Shown here piece by piece: positions 48,071 to 59,199 of a DNA stretch of 64,000 nt. Position 1 is the stretch's first letter, and every line of letters starts with the position of its first letter. The stretch comes from Oidiodendron maius Zn. Its lineage: Eukaryota > Ascomycota > Leotiomycetes > Myxotrichaceae. The position numbers and the translations under genes were made by a program. The notes below the pieces were generated by a model that was not told the DNA's origin, searched no databases, and saw only the letters and a program-made list of their open reading frames with translations. Location of the stretch: contig KN832871.1 of NCBI GenBank assembly GCA_000827325.1, forward strand, positions 2,542,001-2,606,000. The letters are read 5' to 3'.

Positions 48071-50084
48071 ATGGCGGACATCGACGATGATCTCCTCGCT
48101 CTCGCAGGCGATGCCTCCTCTGATGAAGAGGACGATGCGCCGATGAATATCAGTAGAGAAAGCTCCACATCGCCGGGCAAGAGTACTGGACGAGCTGGAG
48201 CCAAGAAATCTGGTGGTCAGAAGAGTAACAGGAGACAGAATGATTCTGAAGAAGAAGGCGAAGCGTAAGTTCCCTTCCTCACCCTTCAAACTCATTCATG
48301 CTATTGTCTGCGGTCTGAAGCGGTGCTGATTCATCTCCACCCAGCTCATCTGGACATTCCTCTCCCCGCTCTCTCCAATCTGCTCCGATGAACGAGTCCG
48401 ACTCCGATTCAGATGCACCCGGACTGTACGACGATGACGATCGCTATCCACTGGAGGGCAGGTTCGTCAATGCTGCTGACAAGGCAGAGATCATGGCAAT
48501 GCCAGAAATCAAGCGCGAGGAACTTCTAGCTGAGCGTGCCCACGAGGTCGAGCGCGACAGGCAGAATAGAGCTCTCCGACAGATCCTCAATGCACGAGAG
48601 GCGGAAGGCAAGAAGCAGGAAAAGAAACGAAAGGCAGCAACTGCAGATTTGGATGAAAACCAGAGGAAGACGTCTCGTCAGCGGACAAAGCTAGGCGGTG
48701 GTAAAGTTGGCGAGTCGAGCACAGGCATCGACAGTCTCAAGCGAGCGCGAGCTGAGAAGAGTGATCGCCAGCGCCGTCGCGATGAAGACAAAGAGAGGAA
48801 CAAAGACAAGAGGGCGCAGCGTGATGACTATTTGGACGAGGACGCCGATGGGGAGAGCGATGTGGATTGGGATGATGGAAAAGCGAAGAAGAAGTCAGCC
48901 TCACCGGATTATCGTGATGCAGAACCGGCGGCTCTTCACGATATTGAAAGGGTCAGAGTTGGAAGAAGTCGATTCGCCATGGTTTGCTTCTATCCAGGTT
49001 TCGAAGAGGCTATTACGGGCTGCTTTGTTCGGATCAATATTGGCGTCGACAAGGAGACCGGCCAAAATATCTATCGCATGGCAGTCATCAAGGGCAAGTA
49101 TTAAATACTTTTAGCTGCTTAAGTCTATGCTAATACCCGGAAAGGGTTTGTTGAAGACAGGCCATACGCTGTTGAGACAGCAAACGGAAAGCACTTCAAG
49201 ACCACTCAGTATCTCCGAGCAGCGCACGGCAAAGCGGAAAGGAACTGGCCCTTCATCACTTGCTCCGACTCCCCCTTTACAGAGGTTTGTTGCCCTATGC
49301 CTATGTTCGACCATCATACTAATCCTTTTAGCCGGAATGGAATCGATACAAACAGACCTGCCTTGCAGAAGGTGTTACTATCCCAACAAAACCAAAGTTA
49401 ATCGAGAAGATTACTGACATCAACAATCTTGTAAACCGCTCATGGACTGAGGCTGAACTGCAAGAGAAACTCACAAAATCGGGGGCTTTGGTTGCCAAGT
49501 TCATCCCGATTGAGCGCAACCGCCTAAATAATCTCATCAAAGAAGCAAAGGCTCGCGGTGATGAAGAACAGGTGGCAAAGCTCCAGAAGGAGCTCGACGG
49601 ACTAGAGGGTCCCAAATTGGCTTATAGCACTTCACTACAACCATCACCAAAGAAGACAGCCACGCCTACCGGGTTGAGTCAGCAAGAGAGACTGGCTCTG
49701 CTCAACAGGCAAAACCGGCGCAAGAATATCGAGGAAGTTCGCCAGGCACAGATCAATGAACGGAGAGCTGCAAAGCTTACCGAGGCTGCGATTGCTCGTG
49801 GCGAAGCCGTTGCAGAGGACCACTCCCGGCGCGTGAAGACTCGGGCCAAGGTTAAGCACGATGTCTCCGAGGTATTCGGAAAGAAGGAAGATGGAAGTGG
49901 AGCAAGCACCCCTACCGTCGGCACCCCTAATCTATCTGCAAAGAAGCCTAGTACACCTCTTCCGCATATCGCCAAGTTGCAGGCTTCTAAGACTGACAGC
50001 AAGGGTATGCCAACTATCCGGCGGCCTCTGATGGACGATGATATCATCGGGGCCATTGACCTCGGTATTGAGCTGGAGCTTTAG
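48071..50084 (+). CDS. RTF1: RNA polymerase II-associated PAF1-complex subunit RTF1 (Plus3 domain)
   Basis: Nuclear elongation factor needed for histone H2B ubiquitination and recruitment of chromatin remodellers. Four exons (48071-48264, 48345-49093, 49145-49284, 49332-50084) encode 611 aa. N-terminus is acidic and serine-rich (ADIDDDLLALAGDASSDEEDD); a basic, coiled middle with the histone-modification region (NAREAEGKKQEKKRKA); the Plus3 domain about 235-370 (DIERVRVGRSRFA, GCFVRINIG, HFKTTQYLRAAHGKAERNWPF, ITDINNLVNRSWTEAE); and a helical C-terminus ending IGAIDLGIELEL. Intron 2 starts GCAAGT instead of GT: a GC-AG intron of 51 nt inside the Plus3 domain; reading through it meets a stop after four codons. 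Other introns are canonical. Confidence 0.93.
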
Positions 50085-52889
50085 GAGGGTTCTTGTTATG
50101 GATAATAGGGAGAGATTGGCAAGTGGTTATATGGGCGCGCTGTTGGCTTACAGGCAGGCGTTGGGTTGCGGGTTACTGGTACCTATCGAAGTTTCGGATA
50201 TGGGAGTACAACTTCAATTAGACTCGGATGAAATAAATTGCCGTCGACTCTAGCCTCTTCCATGGCGCCTCTGTGATAAATTAAAGTCCTAGTGAGCACA
50301 TGAAGGTTTAGAGCTCTCATTCCCTACTATGTCCCTGTACTCCCAAGCCGAGCCCAATGGGAGACTGCTAGCTACGAGTCACGTGTGCACCGCACCAGCC
50401 TCCCCTCGGACGGCATCTCAAGCTATTCGCTTGATGCAGCCCGACGGAAACACAGATCAGACGGCCAGAGGACAGGTCGGACGGACCTCGCACAGATGCA
50501 GTCTTATGTCGAGTCGTGAGGGTTTGAGGACGCTCTTCTGGACGGCGTCTGAATCTTGATCGTCGTGATCGTCCTTATCCAGCCGCTAAGCCCTCTCACG
50601 CTCGGGGACGGACCGCACTCTCTCCGCTGAGTCGAGGCCTGTCTTGTCTCCTGCTTCCTTGGCGCCGGCTGCTGGACGAAGGCATGAACGCCTCCATCTG
50701 TGCCCAGTGTTCAGCATCGCTGCTATCGTCGCGACGGACTCGGGGGGTGAAACATGAGGCCGGGCTGGTCACTGTCCGGGCGGAGCGGGATCCCAGCCAT
50801 CAGCGACAGATTTCGAAACACAGGGGCTTCTTTTCTTACCACCCCCACCACTGCCGCGGAACTCAACGACTGACGCGATTCGATCAGTGTCCTCCGCTGT
50901 CTTCTCCGTCAGTGCCCGTTTTGAACATGGTTGACAGAGGCGAGGATGAGGCAAGGGCAGGAATGGCTGCAAGTGCGGTCACCCATCCTCCGGATCCAGA
51001 CGTACGTGGTGCTCCCCACCGAATGGCGAAGTTATGTTGAGCGCCATGCACACAGATATTAAGTAAGAGCTGCAACAGGAGTGAGGCCTGCTCCGTGCCT
51101 CCACGCAAGATGCATGTTATGTTGTATCTCTCTCGCTCTACGAGAGCTACAGCAGACCATTGAAGTGGCGGTTCCACCGCAGGCCACAGCGACAGGATGG
51201 CAGAGCAGCCCACGTTCCGATTAGTGTAGCTCAGACGAGGCTGCAATGCCGTACCCAGCTTGGACATCGCATGGTTGCAGATGTCGAGTGGCAATCTCGA
51301 CCTCTCCTTCGTCGCCTTGTTATTGCCGAATGCACTCGTCCGTGTGGACCCTCTATACCTTCGGATGTCAGTTATCGCTATGCTCGCACTCTGATATCGA
51401 GTGCTGTGATCCGGAAGTGGGCGCTGTCGACCTGATCGAGGGCTCTGCCACCAAGACACGCCTCCTTCTGATGCTCCACTGGGGCGATCCTCGTATCCAA
51501 CACCGCGTGCTGCACGTTCTACTGGGAGCTTAATATATGTCGTGTACTATATTCGAACGTTGAGCTGCTGAGCAAGCCAGTTCAGACGATAGCGCCGAAT
51601 ATCGTTGTGCGATCAGCGTCGGGATTATTGTGAAACGCACTCACTATCACGCTAACATATACAGGGGTCACCAAACAGTAGACGAAGATGGCTATGTTGA
51701 CGGCATGACCCAGGACCCTTGGCTTCACTCGACAGGCCCGCAATGGATGGATCCAGTTAGCATGGAACATCCCTCAAAGGAAGTGTGGGGAATTCTCAAC
51801 TTCAAACAGCCCGAGTGCCCCGTTTCTAACATAATCATGCACTATACATCACACACACTCTCACGATCTATGGGTACGGCGAGCTTCCTTCGCACGTTTG
51901 TCTTCTATTCTTGCAAATTAGGCGCTGATGTCGGTTCCCGTCCGTTGTGCCCTTTGAATGTGTATACTCTCGTCCATACGCCTTAACCAAACTTGGCCAG
52001 ACTCTTATGCAAAACCCGGACCAGCCTTACGCCACCCAGATAGTCCGGACGGCCAACTCTCGACTCCTACTCTTGCTATCTTACTTCTCGTACTTGGTTG
52101 AAGTATCTCTACCTTCGTTGGTCCTGCATTCTCGTTCTCTCCTCAGCGGAATTACAGACTACGCAGCGACAAGGCATAAAAATTGGGCATCCAGACTCCG
52201 TTGACGTTTCTTTGGCTAAATCGCTTTGCTTGACTGCCCTATCCGGACAAGAAGACTCGTCTTGGGCTGTGCTGGGTGATCTCGACGTCTCGGACCGGGA
52301 AATCCCAGAGTTTTATCTGACCTTTGACAAATATCCTCTATGACTTGATCGAGTCAAGTGTCTGATAGACACGCAGGCACGATACACGAAGCTTCTCCAG
52401 ACTGTTTCGAGTGTCCCCAATGAGGTCAATGCATTGTCAGAGGTCAACCCTACCACAAACCTCTCGATATCTGCCGGCAAAAGGCTTGGAGACTTGAACC
52501 GGACCCTGTCAAGGCATCTCTCTGAATAGTCCACTGTTCCGAACGCTTGTCGATTTAAAAAAAGACGTTAATTTGATAGCATTTCTGAAACGCCACACTG
52601 ATCAACGAAGGCGTTAAGGCTAAATATCCTCAACTTTCCTCCTAAAGCTGCTTGACCTCTGGAGAAACCTATGCTGGACCGCATGTGAGGCCAAGAGATT
52701 TGTTCCGCCGCCTCCTCCTCCTGGGAGATTTTTCGGCCTTAAGTGTCTTCATGACACACATTCCCCTTGTCTTCGGGATAAAAGCCTTCTACCAGCTAAG
52801 GACAGGAAACGACAGATACAGCGGAAGCGGAAGCGGAAGCGGAAGCGGAAAACCCTTTCAACTTGTGGGAAACGTGGAGGATCGCGACG
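50085..52889. other. 2.8-kb region without supported gene
   Basis: Largest gene-poor stretch outside the RIP tract. Many overlapping short open frames on both strands (for example 50329-50559, 50684-51040, 51160-51533, 51630-51986) give low-complexity, basic translations with no motif and no consistent splice partners. It precedes the ORP1-like gene and could hold a long 5' leader with introns, as regulatory genes often have, or a non-coding transcript. I cannot decide from sequence alone. Confidence 0.4.
52821..52850 (+). repeat. (GCGGAA)5 microsatellite in the leader of the ORP1-like gene
   Basis: Five perfect tandem GCGGAA units, ending 39 bp before the chosen ATG at 52890. Probably within the 5' UTR; unit number may vary among strains. 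Confidence 0.85.
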
Positions 52890-55624
52890 ATGGATGTCAC
52901 TTCGCTTTTAAACTCTGGCACGGACGCTGCTGAGCAGCAAGAGCAGAGGGAGAGTTCACCTACTCCCCCACGCAATCGAACGCCATGGGATGCAGATGGT
53001 TATTCGCTCCCATTGAACACAGTTACTATGCAGTCTCATTCAACAGATGCAATGATCGTGTCACCACAAGTAACGCATCTAGCGTCAGTATCCATTCACA
53101 CTGATGATTCACGGTTCGACATCAAAAAGCGAAGCGACAGCTCGTTTGGACATAAATCCTTCTCCAGCAGGAGTAGCATGTCCTCCACTAGCTCTTCTTT
53201 GCACTCTACAACCCATTCAAGATTATCGTCTCTCTCAACAGTCAATAGTTGCCATCAAGGACAGAGTGTATTCACCGGAAACGGACTCTCTTTCACGGCA
53301 GAGAACAATCCTCAAGGCTTAGACGTTACGCTACTCGACGTTACTAACGACCACTCTACTGCAATATCTCCTACAAATTCCTTAGGCACGCTTGCTTTAG
53401 TCGCAGAACAACATCTCTCAGTAGATCGAGCCGAGTTTTTAGATCGGAATCCTGCGACTCTGAATACTAATTCCTTGAACGACATAAGCGCTTCTTCCTT
53501 TCTACAAGGTCTATCTCCATCTCGACCACATTCTCCCAGTGATGCAATTTTAATCAAGAGAAGCATTACACCCGCGCATCACTCTAACATTAGAGAGGCC
53601 GATTTGAGCGCAGAACACCATTCAATGTGAGTGTCAAATTCTGTTTATTATGGTCTCTTTGACACTGCCGGCAATAATCTTCTTGAAATTTATGCTATCG
53701 GACCATGTATTTCTATAAACCTCTCTTTGTCCAACTTTGTTATTTCGGGGTTGGATTCTGTAATGTTACGCTCCTCGTCCCGTGAGCTATTCACTGTCTT
53801 CTGGCACTATGTCATGTGTGATTCACGGCTAGACATTCATACTGGATATTAAATTCTTCCAAGTTATTTAACTTACATAAAATTCTGATTCGCCTAACAC
53901 AACACAGAAGCATCAATCACTTGAACACTCCTTTGGGGAGGCGCAACCCATCTAGCTTCATCAGATCACACAAACGCTGTGTATCTGCTCCTGATATCTC
54001 TGCGACGATGAACGAATACCCAATCAGAAAACATTCAGATATTGGACCAATGGCCGAACCTACCCCTCCGTCTTCGCAGCCTCCAGGAAGTACATCACCC
54101 ACTACCTCGACTTACCCTGCACCGGATACCCCACCAAGCGTCACTGGCGATAATGAGGCAGATGCGGTTGTATGCATGTACATTCAGAACTGCGACACTG
54201 GATCACAGCCTCGCAAAGCTATCTCGCACATCTTCGGTCGCAATAAGATGTGCACCAGACTCATACCTTCCCACGTCTGGGTTCATTACTGCCGCAAGCA
54301 CTATCAGCGCAGCCGATACAGGAATCCAAAGGAGTATGCTAAATTGCAATGTGATTTGGTCCAGCAGCAAATCCGACGAGTTCATGAGTGGAGTGTTTCA
54401 AACATGAAAAAGGGCGCCCCCGGCGTTGTTCAGGACTGGGGTTTATCCGTTCGAAAGCGCGAGAAGAAACGACTAGATGACCTTGGGGGCGCAAACAGGA
54501 AGAGGCGTGCTGCTATGCTGGAAGGCAATGATGAGGATGAGACAGACAATCTTGAGCTTCTTGGAACGACAGGCTCTCCCATTCCAGCAACTGCCGTTCC
54601 AGATTGGCTCTTGGCTTTGTGTGGTAAAGGATACAGCACGCATGAGATACTGAGCATCTTCAATCGATTGCACACCGAAATACTTGGCGATAGGATGGCC
54701 TGCTTCCCAGATATTGAAATACTTCCAAACATAGCTGTCGAACAAGATGAGCCCGGGTCCCCTAAGAGTGGAGCAAAGAGAAGAGCACGAGCTATGAGTC
54801 ACCGACGGTCACAATCCCTTGGAGTATCTATGAAGTCTGAGACCAACTCGCCTGACAGAAGATTAAGCGGCTCATCTGCTGGGGTCAGTGAATTGACAAT
54901 GGATATTTGGCCTGGACAAAAGAGAAGACGAGCAGACGAGCAAGATGCAGACGAGCTTGAGAGATTTCTGCCAAAAGTTTCACGCTCCAGAATGGGAGAA
55001 CAACCTCCTGAGACCGGACGACGTATCCAGCATCTTGTGCATCGTCCGGTATTTGCAAATATTACCGAGAATCAGGCAGACGAAGAGATCAATATAGAGG
55101 CGCAGCAGGGAGATATTCACACCCGCTCTTCAGCACCTTTCCACCATACATTCCCGTCTGATAGCAGTCAAAGATCTGGCAGCCATTCAAAGGAAGCTCG
55201 GCAGCAAGAGCATAGCTTTCATCAACACGGATCGCGACGACTCCATGGTCGTTCCCAGTCAGACGTCACTACTTTTAACCAAGGCCATATGTCATCGCAG
55301 CAGATAATATCATCCAGGCATTGCACGGACATCCAGATCAGGCCATCACAGGAGCAAGAGCAAAGCCATCAAAACAACTATACTTTCTTGCCTCCACAGA
55401 ACCTTGGGCCTGTTATGCGACTGCAGCGATTGCCGATCTCAGGACATGCTCGGCACCAAAGCACGCCTGTTGCTGCATACATGCCATCCAATGAGCCGCC
55501 TGATCAATTCATGGAAGTACATTCCGGCACTCACCAAGCGCTACCTGACAATAATGCATTGCATCAACCCCGCCAAATATATGAAACTCAAGTTACCAGG
55601 GACCTTTACAGTGCTAGACGCTAA
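52890..55624 (+). CDS. ORP1-like conserved fungal nuclear protein, Cys/His-containing
   Basis: Two exons (52890-53626, 53908-55624) encode 817 aa; the 281-nt intron has GTGAGT and ACACAG ends. The N-terminus MDVTSLLNSGT and the serine-rich first 250 residues look disordered. The conserved core spans about 300-420: VVCMYIQNCDTGSQPRKAIS, HIFGRNKMCTRLIPSHVWVH, YCRKHYQRSRYRNPKEYAKL and then WSVSNMKKGAPGVVQDWGLS. Regularly placed Cys and His (C, C, C, H, C, H) suggest metal binding, and basic RKREKKRLDDL and RKRRA segments suggest nuclear location. I recall proteins with this core being annotated 'ORP1-like' in plant-pathogenic ascomycetes, linked to pathogenicity in Magnaporthe; I hold that identification with moderate to low confidence. 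C-terminal third is Gln/His-rich. Confidence 0.75.
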
Positions 55625-56657
55625 ATTTCTAGCACGTCAGGTCCATATTGTACTTCCCATACCGGGGGATCGACCCTCTTTACGTTTTCCCTTTGTTGAA
55701 TGAAATGCCGATGAGTATTTGAGGATTAGGCATGAAATAATGGAGTTACAATGTTCACGCACCCCTCATTCCCCCTTCGATCTAGATCGGATTAATTCGG
55801 TCTCACGACATAACTTACACTGCCCTGGGTGGACCCACAACGAGGCACGATAAATATCATGCTTGGGGCAGCTGGGCATAAAAGGTGTTCTGGAGTTGGA
55901 CTTAAAAGATGAGATAACCGGCTGGCATCATACTGGACGATGCGATGACTTTAATTAAGCTATTATTGGAATTCTACAAAAAGCCTGATATTGCCTGGTT
56001 TGGTCGGCGTTGACTTGCACAAACAGTGCGTAATATGACAATCTATGACTACTTTGGAACATCCTTCTGTTTTATGCAAATCAAGTGATACCAATGATGC
56101 TATTAGTGTATCTATAATAGCCTCTTAGCTATGCCCCTCTGCTCTGTGATCACCCCACGGCTAAAGTTCCACAAGGCAATACCCCCCGGTAAAACGGGCC
56201 GTGCCAGGGGCAGGTGTGACCTGTATTGGCTCCGTCCATTGTACTGCCTAATTGACGGACTCTTCATCCTACCAATCTGCCTGGCATCTATATCTAATTG
56301 TCGCGGAAATTAGAGTTCCGTGACTGTCACTCTCCGCGGGTAAAGTCGCTGGCGGTAGAGGGTTTGAAGCGCAGCCAATATTTATCTATTGTTTATTTAC
56401 GTTTACTTGAGACTTGCCCTGCGGTCCGTACTGCCTCGACATGGCCATTTCGGAAAAATATGAGAAGTTTGTTTCTGCTGTCCATATGACCTAGGAGAAG
56501 GTCTGGATGGTGGGTTTAAGTACAGACCAGGGATATATTAAGTGGCCCATCCTCCATCGTCTCTGGACGTCTGATCACTGCACCTACCCTTCCCTTATTG
56601 TTCCTTTTGATAACTGTAAAGGTTTCTATAACTTACATAAAGTTTTGCTATACAGCT
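55625..56657. promoter_or_regulatory. Upstream region of the GH131 gene
   Basis: 1 kb between the ORP1-like stop and the glucanase start. No gene supported. It carries a GGCTAAA site and CCCC(A/G)(C/G) motifs described separately, and a CTATAACTTACATAAAG segment just before the ATG that could serve as TATA region. Confidence 0.4.
56153..56177 (+). promoter_or_regulatory. Candidate XlnR/Xyr1-type GGCTAAA site next to a CreA-type motif
   Basis: GGCTAAA at 56159-56165 equals the consensus of the plant-cell-wall regulator XlnR; directly before it CCCCAC (56153-56158) fits the complement of the carbon-repressor CreA site SYGGRG, and another CCCCGG lies some 25 bp downstream. About 490 bp upstream of the glucanase ATG. 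Regulation by these factors is plausible for a cellulolytic gene but such short motifs occur by chance. Confidence 0.3.
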
Positions 56658-57766
56658 ATGAAGTATTCCATAGCGCTTGCAGCGCTTGCAGGCTCCGTTT
56701 CGAGCACAATTTTATGGGATGGACGCTTCAACGACATGACTTCGAGTTTGGATCTGAATAATTGGTCTTGGAGTGACGAAGTCGGGCCATATCAGTACTA
56801 TATTGTATGCTAATTAAGATGAAGCTTTATTTTCAGGGACTAATTGACATAGCATGGATCAGAGAACGTAACCTCGTATATCAACCTGTCTCCAAACTAC
56901 AAGAACCCTGCCGATTCGGGCAGCAACCAAGGAGCCAAGTTCACTCTCGATAGCACCGCGTATTGGAATGGCCAGACGATGAGGAGGATAGAATTGATCC
57001 CCCAGACCACGGCGGCAATCAACTCTGGAAAGGTCTGGTACCACTTCAGCATTATGCGCTCGGATGTCAATCCGCCGAGCATCTACAGAGAGCATCAGAT
57101 CTGCTTTTTCGAGTCTCATTTCACCGAATTAAAGTCAGGATGGATCTCTGGGGAGAGTGGAACTTCTGATCCTTTGATACGTTGGGACATCAGCAGCAAT
57201 ACGCAATGGAGCACAAACTGGGATGCAGGCGTCTGGCACAATATCGCCTACGAGATCGTATGTATTTCATTGGCCTTTCAATACCAGAAAATACGTGTAT
57301 TCTAATAGCGATCAAGGACTTCAGCGGTGGCTCAGTTGCGCTCTGGCACTCAACCGGCGCCAACGACCTGACTCTCACCGTTCCCGCTGTCAGTGTGGGC
57401 GCTTCCTCGAATGGCGAGGACTGGCATCTTGGCGCCCTCGAGCTACCAGTCTCCGGCCAGGCTGATACCAACGAAGACTTCTATTTCAGCGGCGTGTACA
57501 TTGAAAGCGGCTCGCTCACGACCTCTGTTGCTGGTCCCGGAGGCGTCGTCATCAGCAGCTCCTTGAGCGCAGGGCCTACCAGTACTGGAACTGCTACCAC
57601 GTTGTCGACTTCAACTACTTCTGCACCGGCGACGAGTTCCTCTGCCGCGGCAGGGACATTGCCCAAGTGGTCTCAATGCGGCGGCCAAGGGTGGACTGGT
57701 ACAGGAACATGCGTTGCGGGCACTACGTGCACATATTCTAATCCGTACTATTCGCAGTGTCTGTAG
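56658..57766 (+). CDS. GH131 beta-glucanase with C-terminal CBM1
   Basis: Secreted enzyme cleaving beta-1,3/1,6/1,4-glucans. Three exons (56658-56804, 56853-57257, 57317-57766) encode 333 aa. Residues 1-16 are a signal peptide ([16 protein letters not shown]). The catalytic domain begins [14 protein letters not shown] and contains [47 protein letters not shown] and the closing block [16 protein letters not shown], all typical of GH131. A Ser/Thr-rich linker (about 240-298) leads to a family-1 cellulose-binding module, [11 protein letters not shown] with four cysteines and aromatic YSNPYYSQC. Intron 1 separates QYYI from HGSENV and intron 2 separates AYEI from DFSGG; both joins reproduce family sequence. 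Linker plus CBM1 marks a cellulose-targeted extracellular protein. Confidence 0.95.
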
Positions 57767-58142
57767 ATGCGAGGAGAGGGAGGTAAAGCAGCTGAAGTGA
57801 AAGAGAGGGTATCTGTATTCAGGGTCATCTATCTGTACATATTTCCGCAGAGCATATATACGGAGAAGAGTAGGTGAGAGAGAATGAAGGCGCGTCAAGA
57901 AGTATCACAATTCGAGTGAGGTGACGATGTTCTAACTCAAGGTAAATTTGAAATGAACTAGGCCCATAAAGAGCATACTCCTTGTGAGATGAGTATGGGC
58001 CATGCCTGTGCTTAGAACCTTAAATCACACGTGCTCTGCAAAAATGATGATCAATACTACTCAGTCGCAAAATCAATGCCCGACCAAGTCGGAAGCCCGT
58101 ACGCCTTAGAGTCCACTGCCTTGCACTATTCGCTGAAGAGAA
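57767..58142. other. Convergent intergenic region
   Basis: About 375 bp between the glucanase and antizyme 3' ends; contains an imperfect inverted sequence around 57960-58000 (ATACTCCTTGTGAGATGAGTAT) that may be a weak hairpin near the 3' UTRs. No gene. Confidence 0.4.
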
Positions 58143-59199
58143 TCAGATCTCCATGCCAAGAAATATCCACCTATCACTAGTGACATCCAGGTCATTTGCC
58201 CACAGGTCAAGGGTAATCAGCTCGAAACCCACCCATCGAAGGCTCTTCATGAATGCTTTGCGGTCTTCGTCCCCCACGGATCGATCGAGACAGATCACAA
58301 CCTGCGAGACAGCGAAGACTGACTCTGCGAGTTCAATCAGAGCCATGAATCTGTATTGTGTTAGCTATAGAAGTATGAATAGGGCACAAGCCGCATACCC
58401 TTGCTTTAGATCCCTTCCAATGATTGAAGAATCGAAGAAGGCAAAGAGAGATTTCCCTTCTCCCTTTCCGCCGACAAACCCGCGAAAGCTGCACCCGCCT
58501 CGGTAGTCCCAAATCTCTAACCATGCACTAACGCCTTGACAATGGTTGATATCGTAGTAATTCGCGTACACATCCAACCCTTCGTCAGGAGGTGAATGTG
58601 TGTCCGCACCCATCACGATAAAGCCATTATTTCCCGCATGTCCTTCTTCACCAAGGAACACAGTTTTCATGGTCTTGCAGAAGAGTCTCTCACACTCTCC
58701 CCTGGGTTGCGTTAGTAATTGTTCACTGACGAACGAATTGATTCGTAAATTCAACTTTAAGAAGCAAGCATTGTTGGAGACACTTACCGGATGGTGTACG
58801 CTGCCCCCTCTCTACGGCTGTTGGTCCTCCGGCCATCGATCTCGCGCTTCTGGGTTGGGTGCTTGGAGAAGAGCGCGAGTTCGTTGGCAGTTGTCAAGGC
58901 CGCAAGAGGGGGGCTTGACGGAGGGGAATCCCAGAGATTACTTTGGCGAACCTCAGGGAAACCACTGGGCCCCTGTAGGGAAGGAATGTTAGCATATCAT
59001 TCTCGACACTCTGGAGATGGACTCGAAGTGGGGTATGGAGGGACATACCGCCGGCCCCGGTAGTGGAGTAATGGAAGCCAGTAAGGCCTAGGGTCAAGTC
59101 GACGACGTAGCAACTGGCGAGGATGTTGGTCTGAGAGCCCACAACCTCGCCATGGCGATTACTACTCGTACTCTGATTGTTGGTTTTATTGGGAGCCAT
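58143..59199 (-). CDS. OAZ1: Ornithine decarboxylase antizyme, expressed by +1 ribosomal frameshift
   Basis: Antizyme binds ornithine decarboxylase and sends it to the proteasome without ubiquitin, lowering polyamine synthesis. Four exons (59199-59049, 58972-58788, 58702/58701-58399, 58350-58143). ORF1 (56 aa, MAPNKTNN...) ends ...QWF-P-stop at CCC-TGA (58958-58953). Skipping the T puts translation into the frame GAGGTTCGC..., which stays open through all later exons to the TGA at 58145-58143, giving about 281 aa. Summed exon length is 3n+1, as a +1 shift requires. The C-terminal core is unmistakable: SLRWVGFELITLDLWANDLD, VTSDRWIFLGMEI, VVICLDRSVGDEDRKAFMKS, FFDSSIIGRDLK. Antizymes from yeasts to mammals use a UGA shift site stimulated by polyamines, forming a feedback loop; the CCC-UGA variant agrees with what I recall for filamentous fungi. 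Intron 1 ends 14 nt before the shift site. Confidence 0.92.
58953..58958 (-). promoter_or_regulatory. Programmed +1 frameshift site CCC-TGA of antizyme
   Basis: On the minus strand the context is TGG TTT CCC TGA GGT: the zero frame stops at TGA, and the +1 frame continues GAG GTT CGC. The slippery codon before UGA and the UGA itself match the general antizyme scheme (P-site codon, slow stop). Efficiency should rise with polyamines. Known stimulators are nearby mRNA sequences; I did not identify a clear 3' pseudoknot by eye. Confidence 0.88.

Noticed and set aside
50329-51986. Series of short plus-strand open frames that could be exons of a gene.
   Set aside because: Translations are low-complexity, no shared motif, no consistent donor-acceptor pairs; left as unsupported.
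57960-58000. Imperfect hairpin between glucanase and antizyme 3' ends as a possible terminator.
   Set aside because: Fungal pol II termination does not rely on such hairpins and the stem is short and imperfect.
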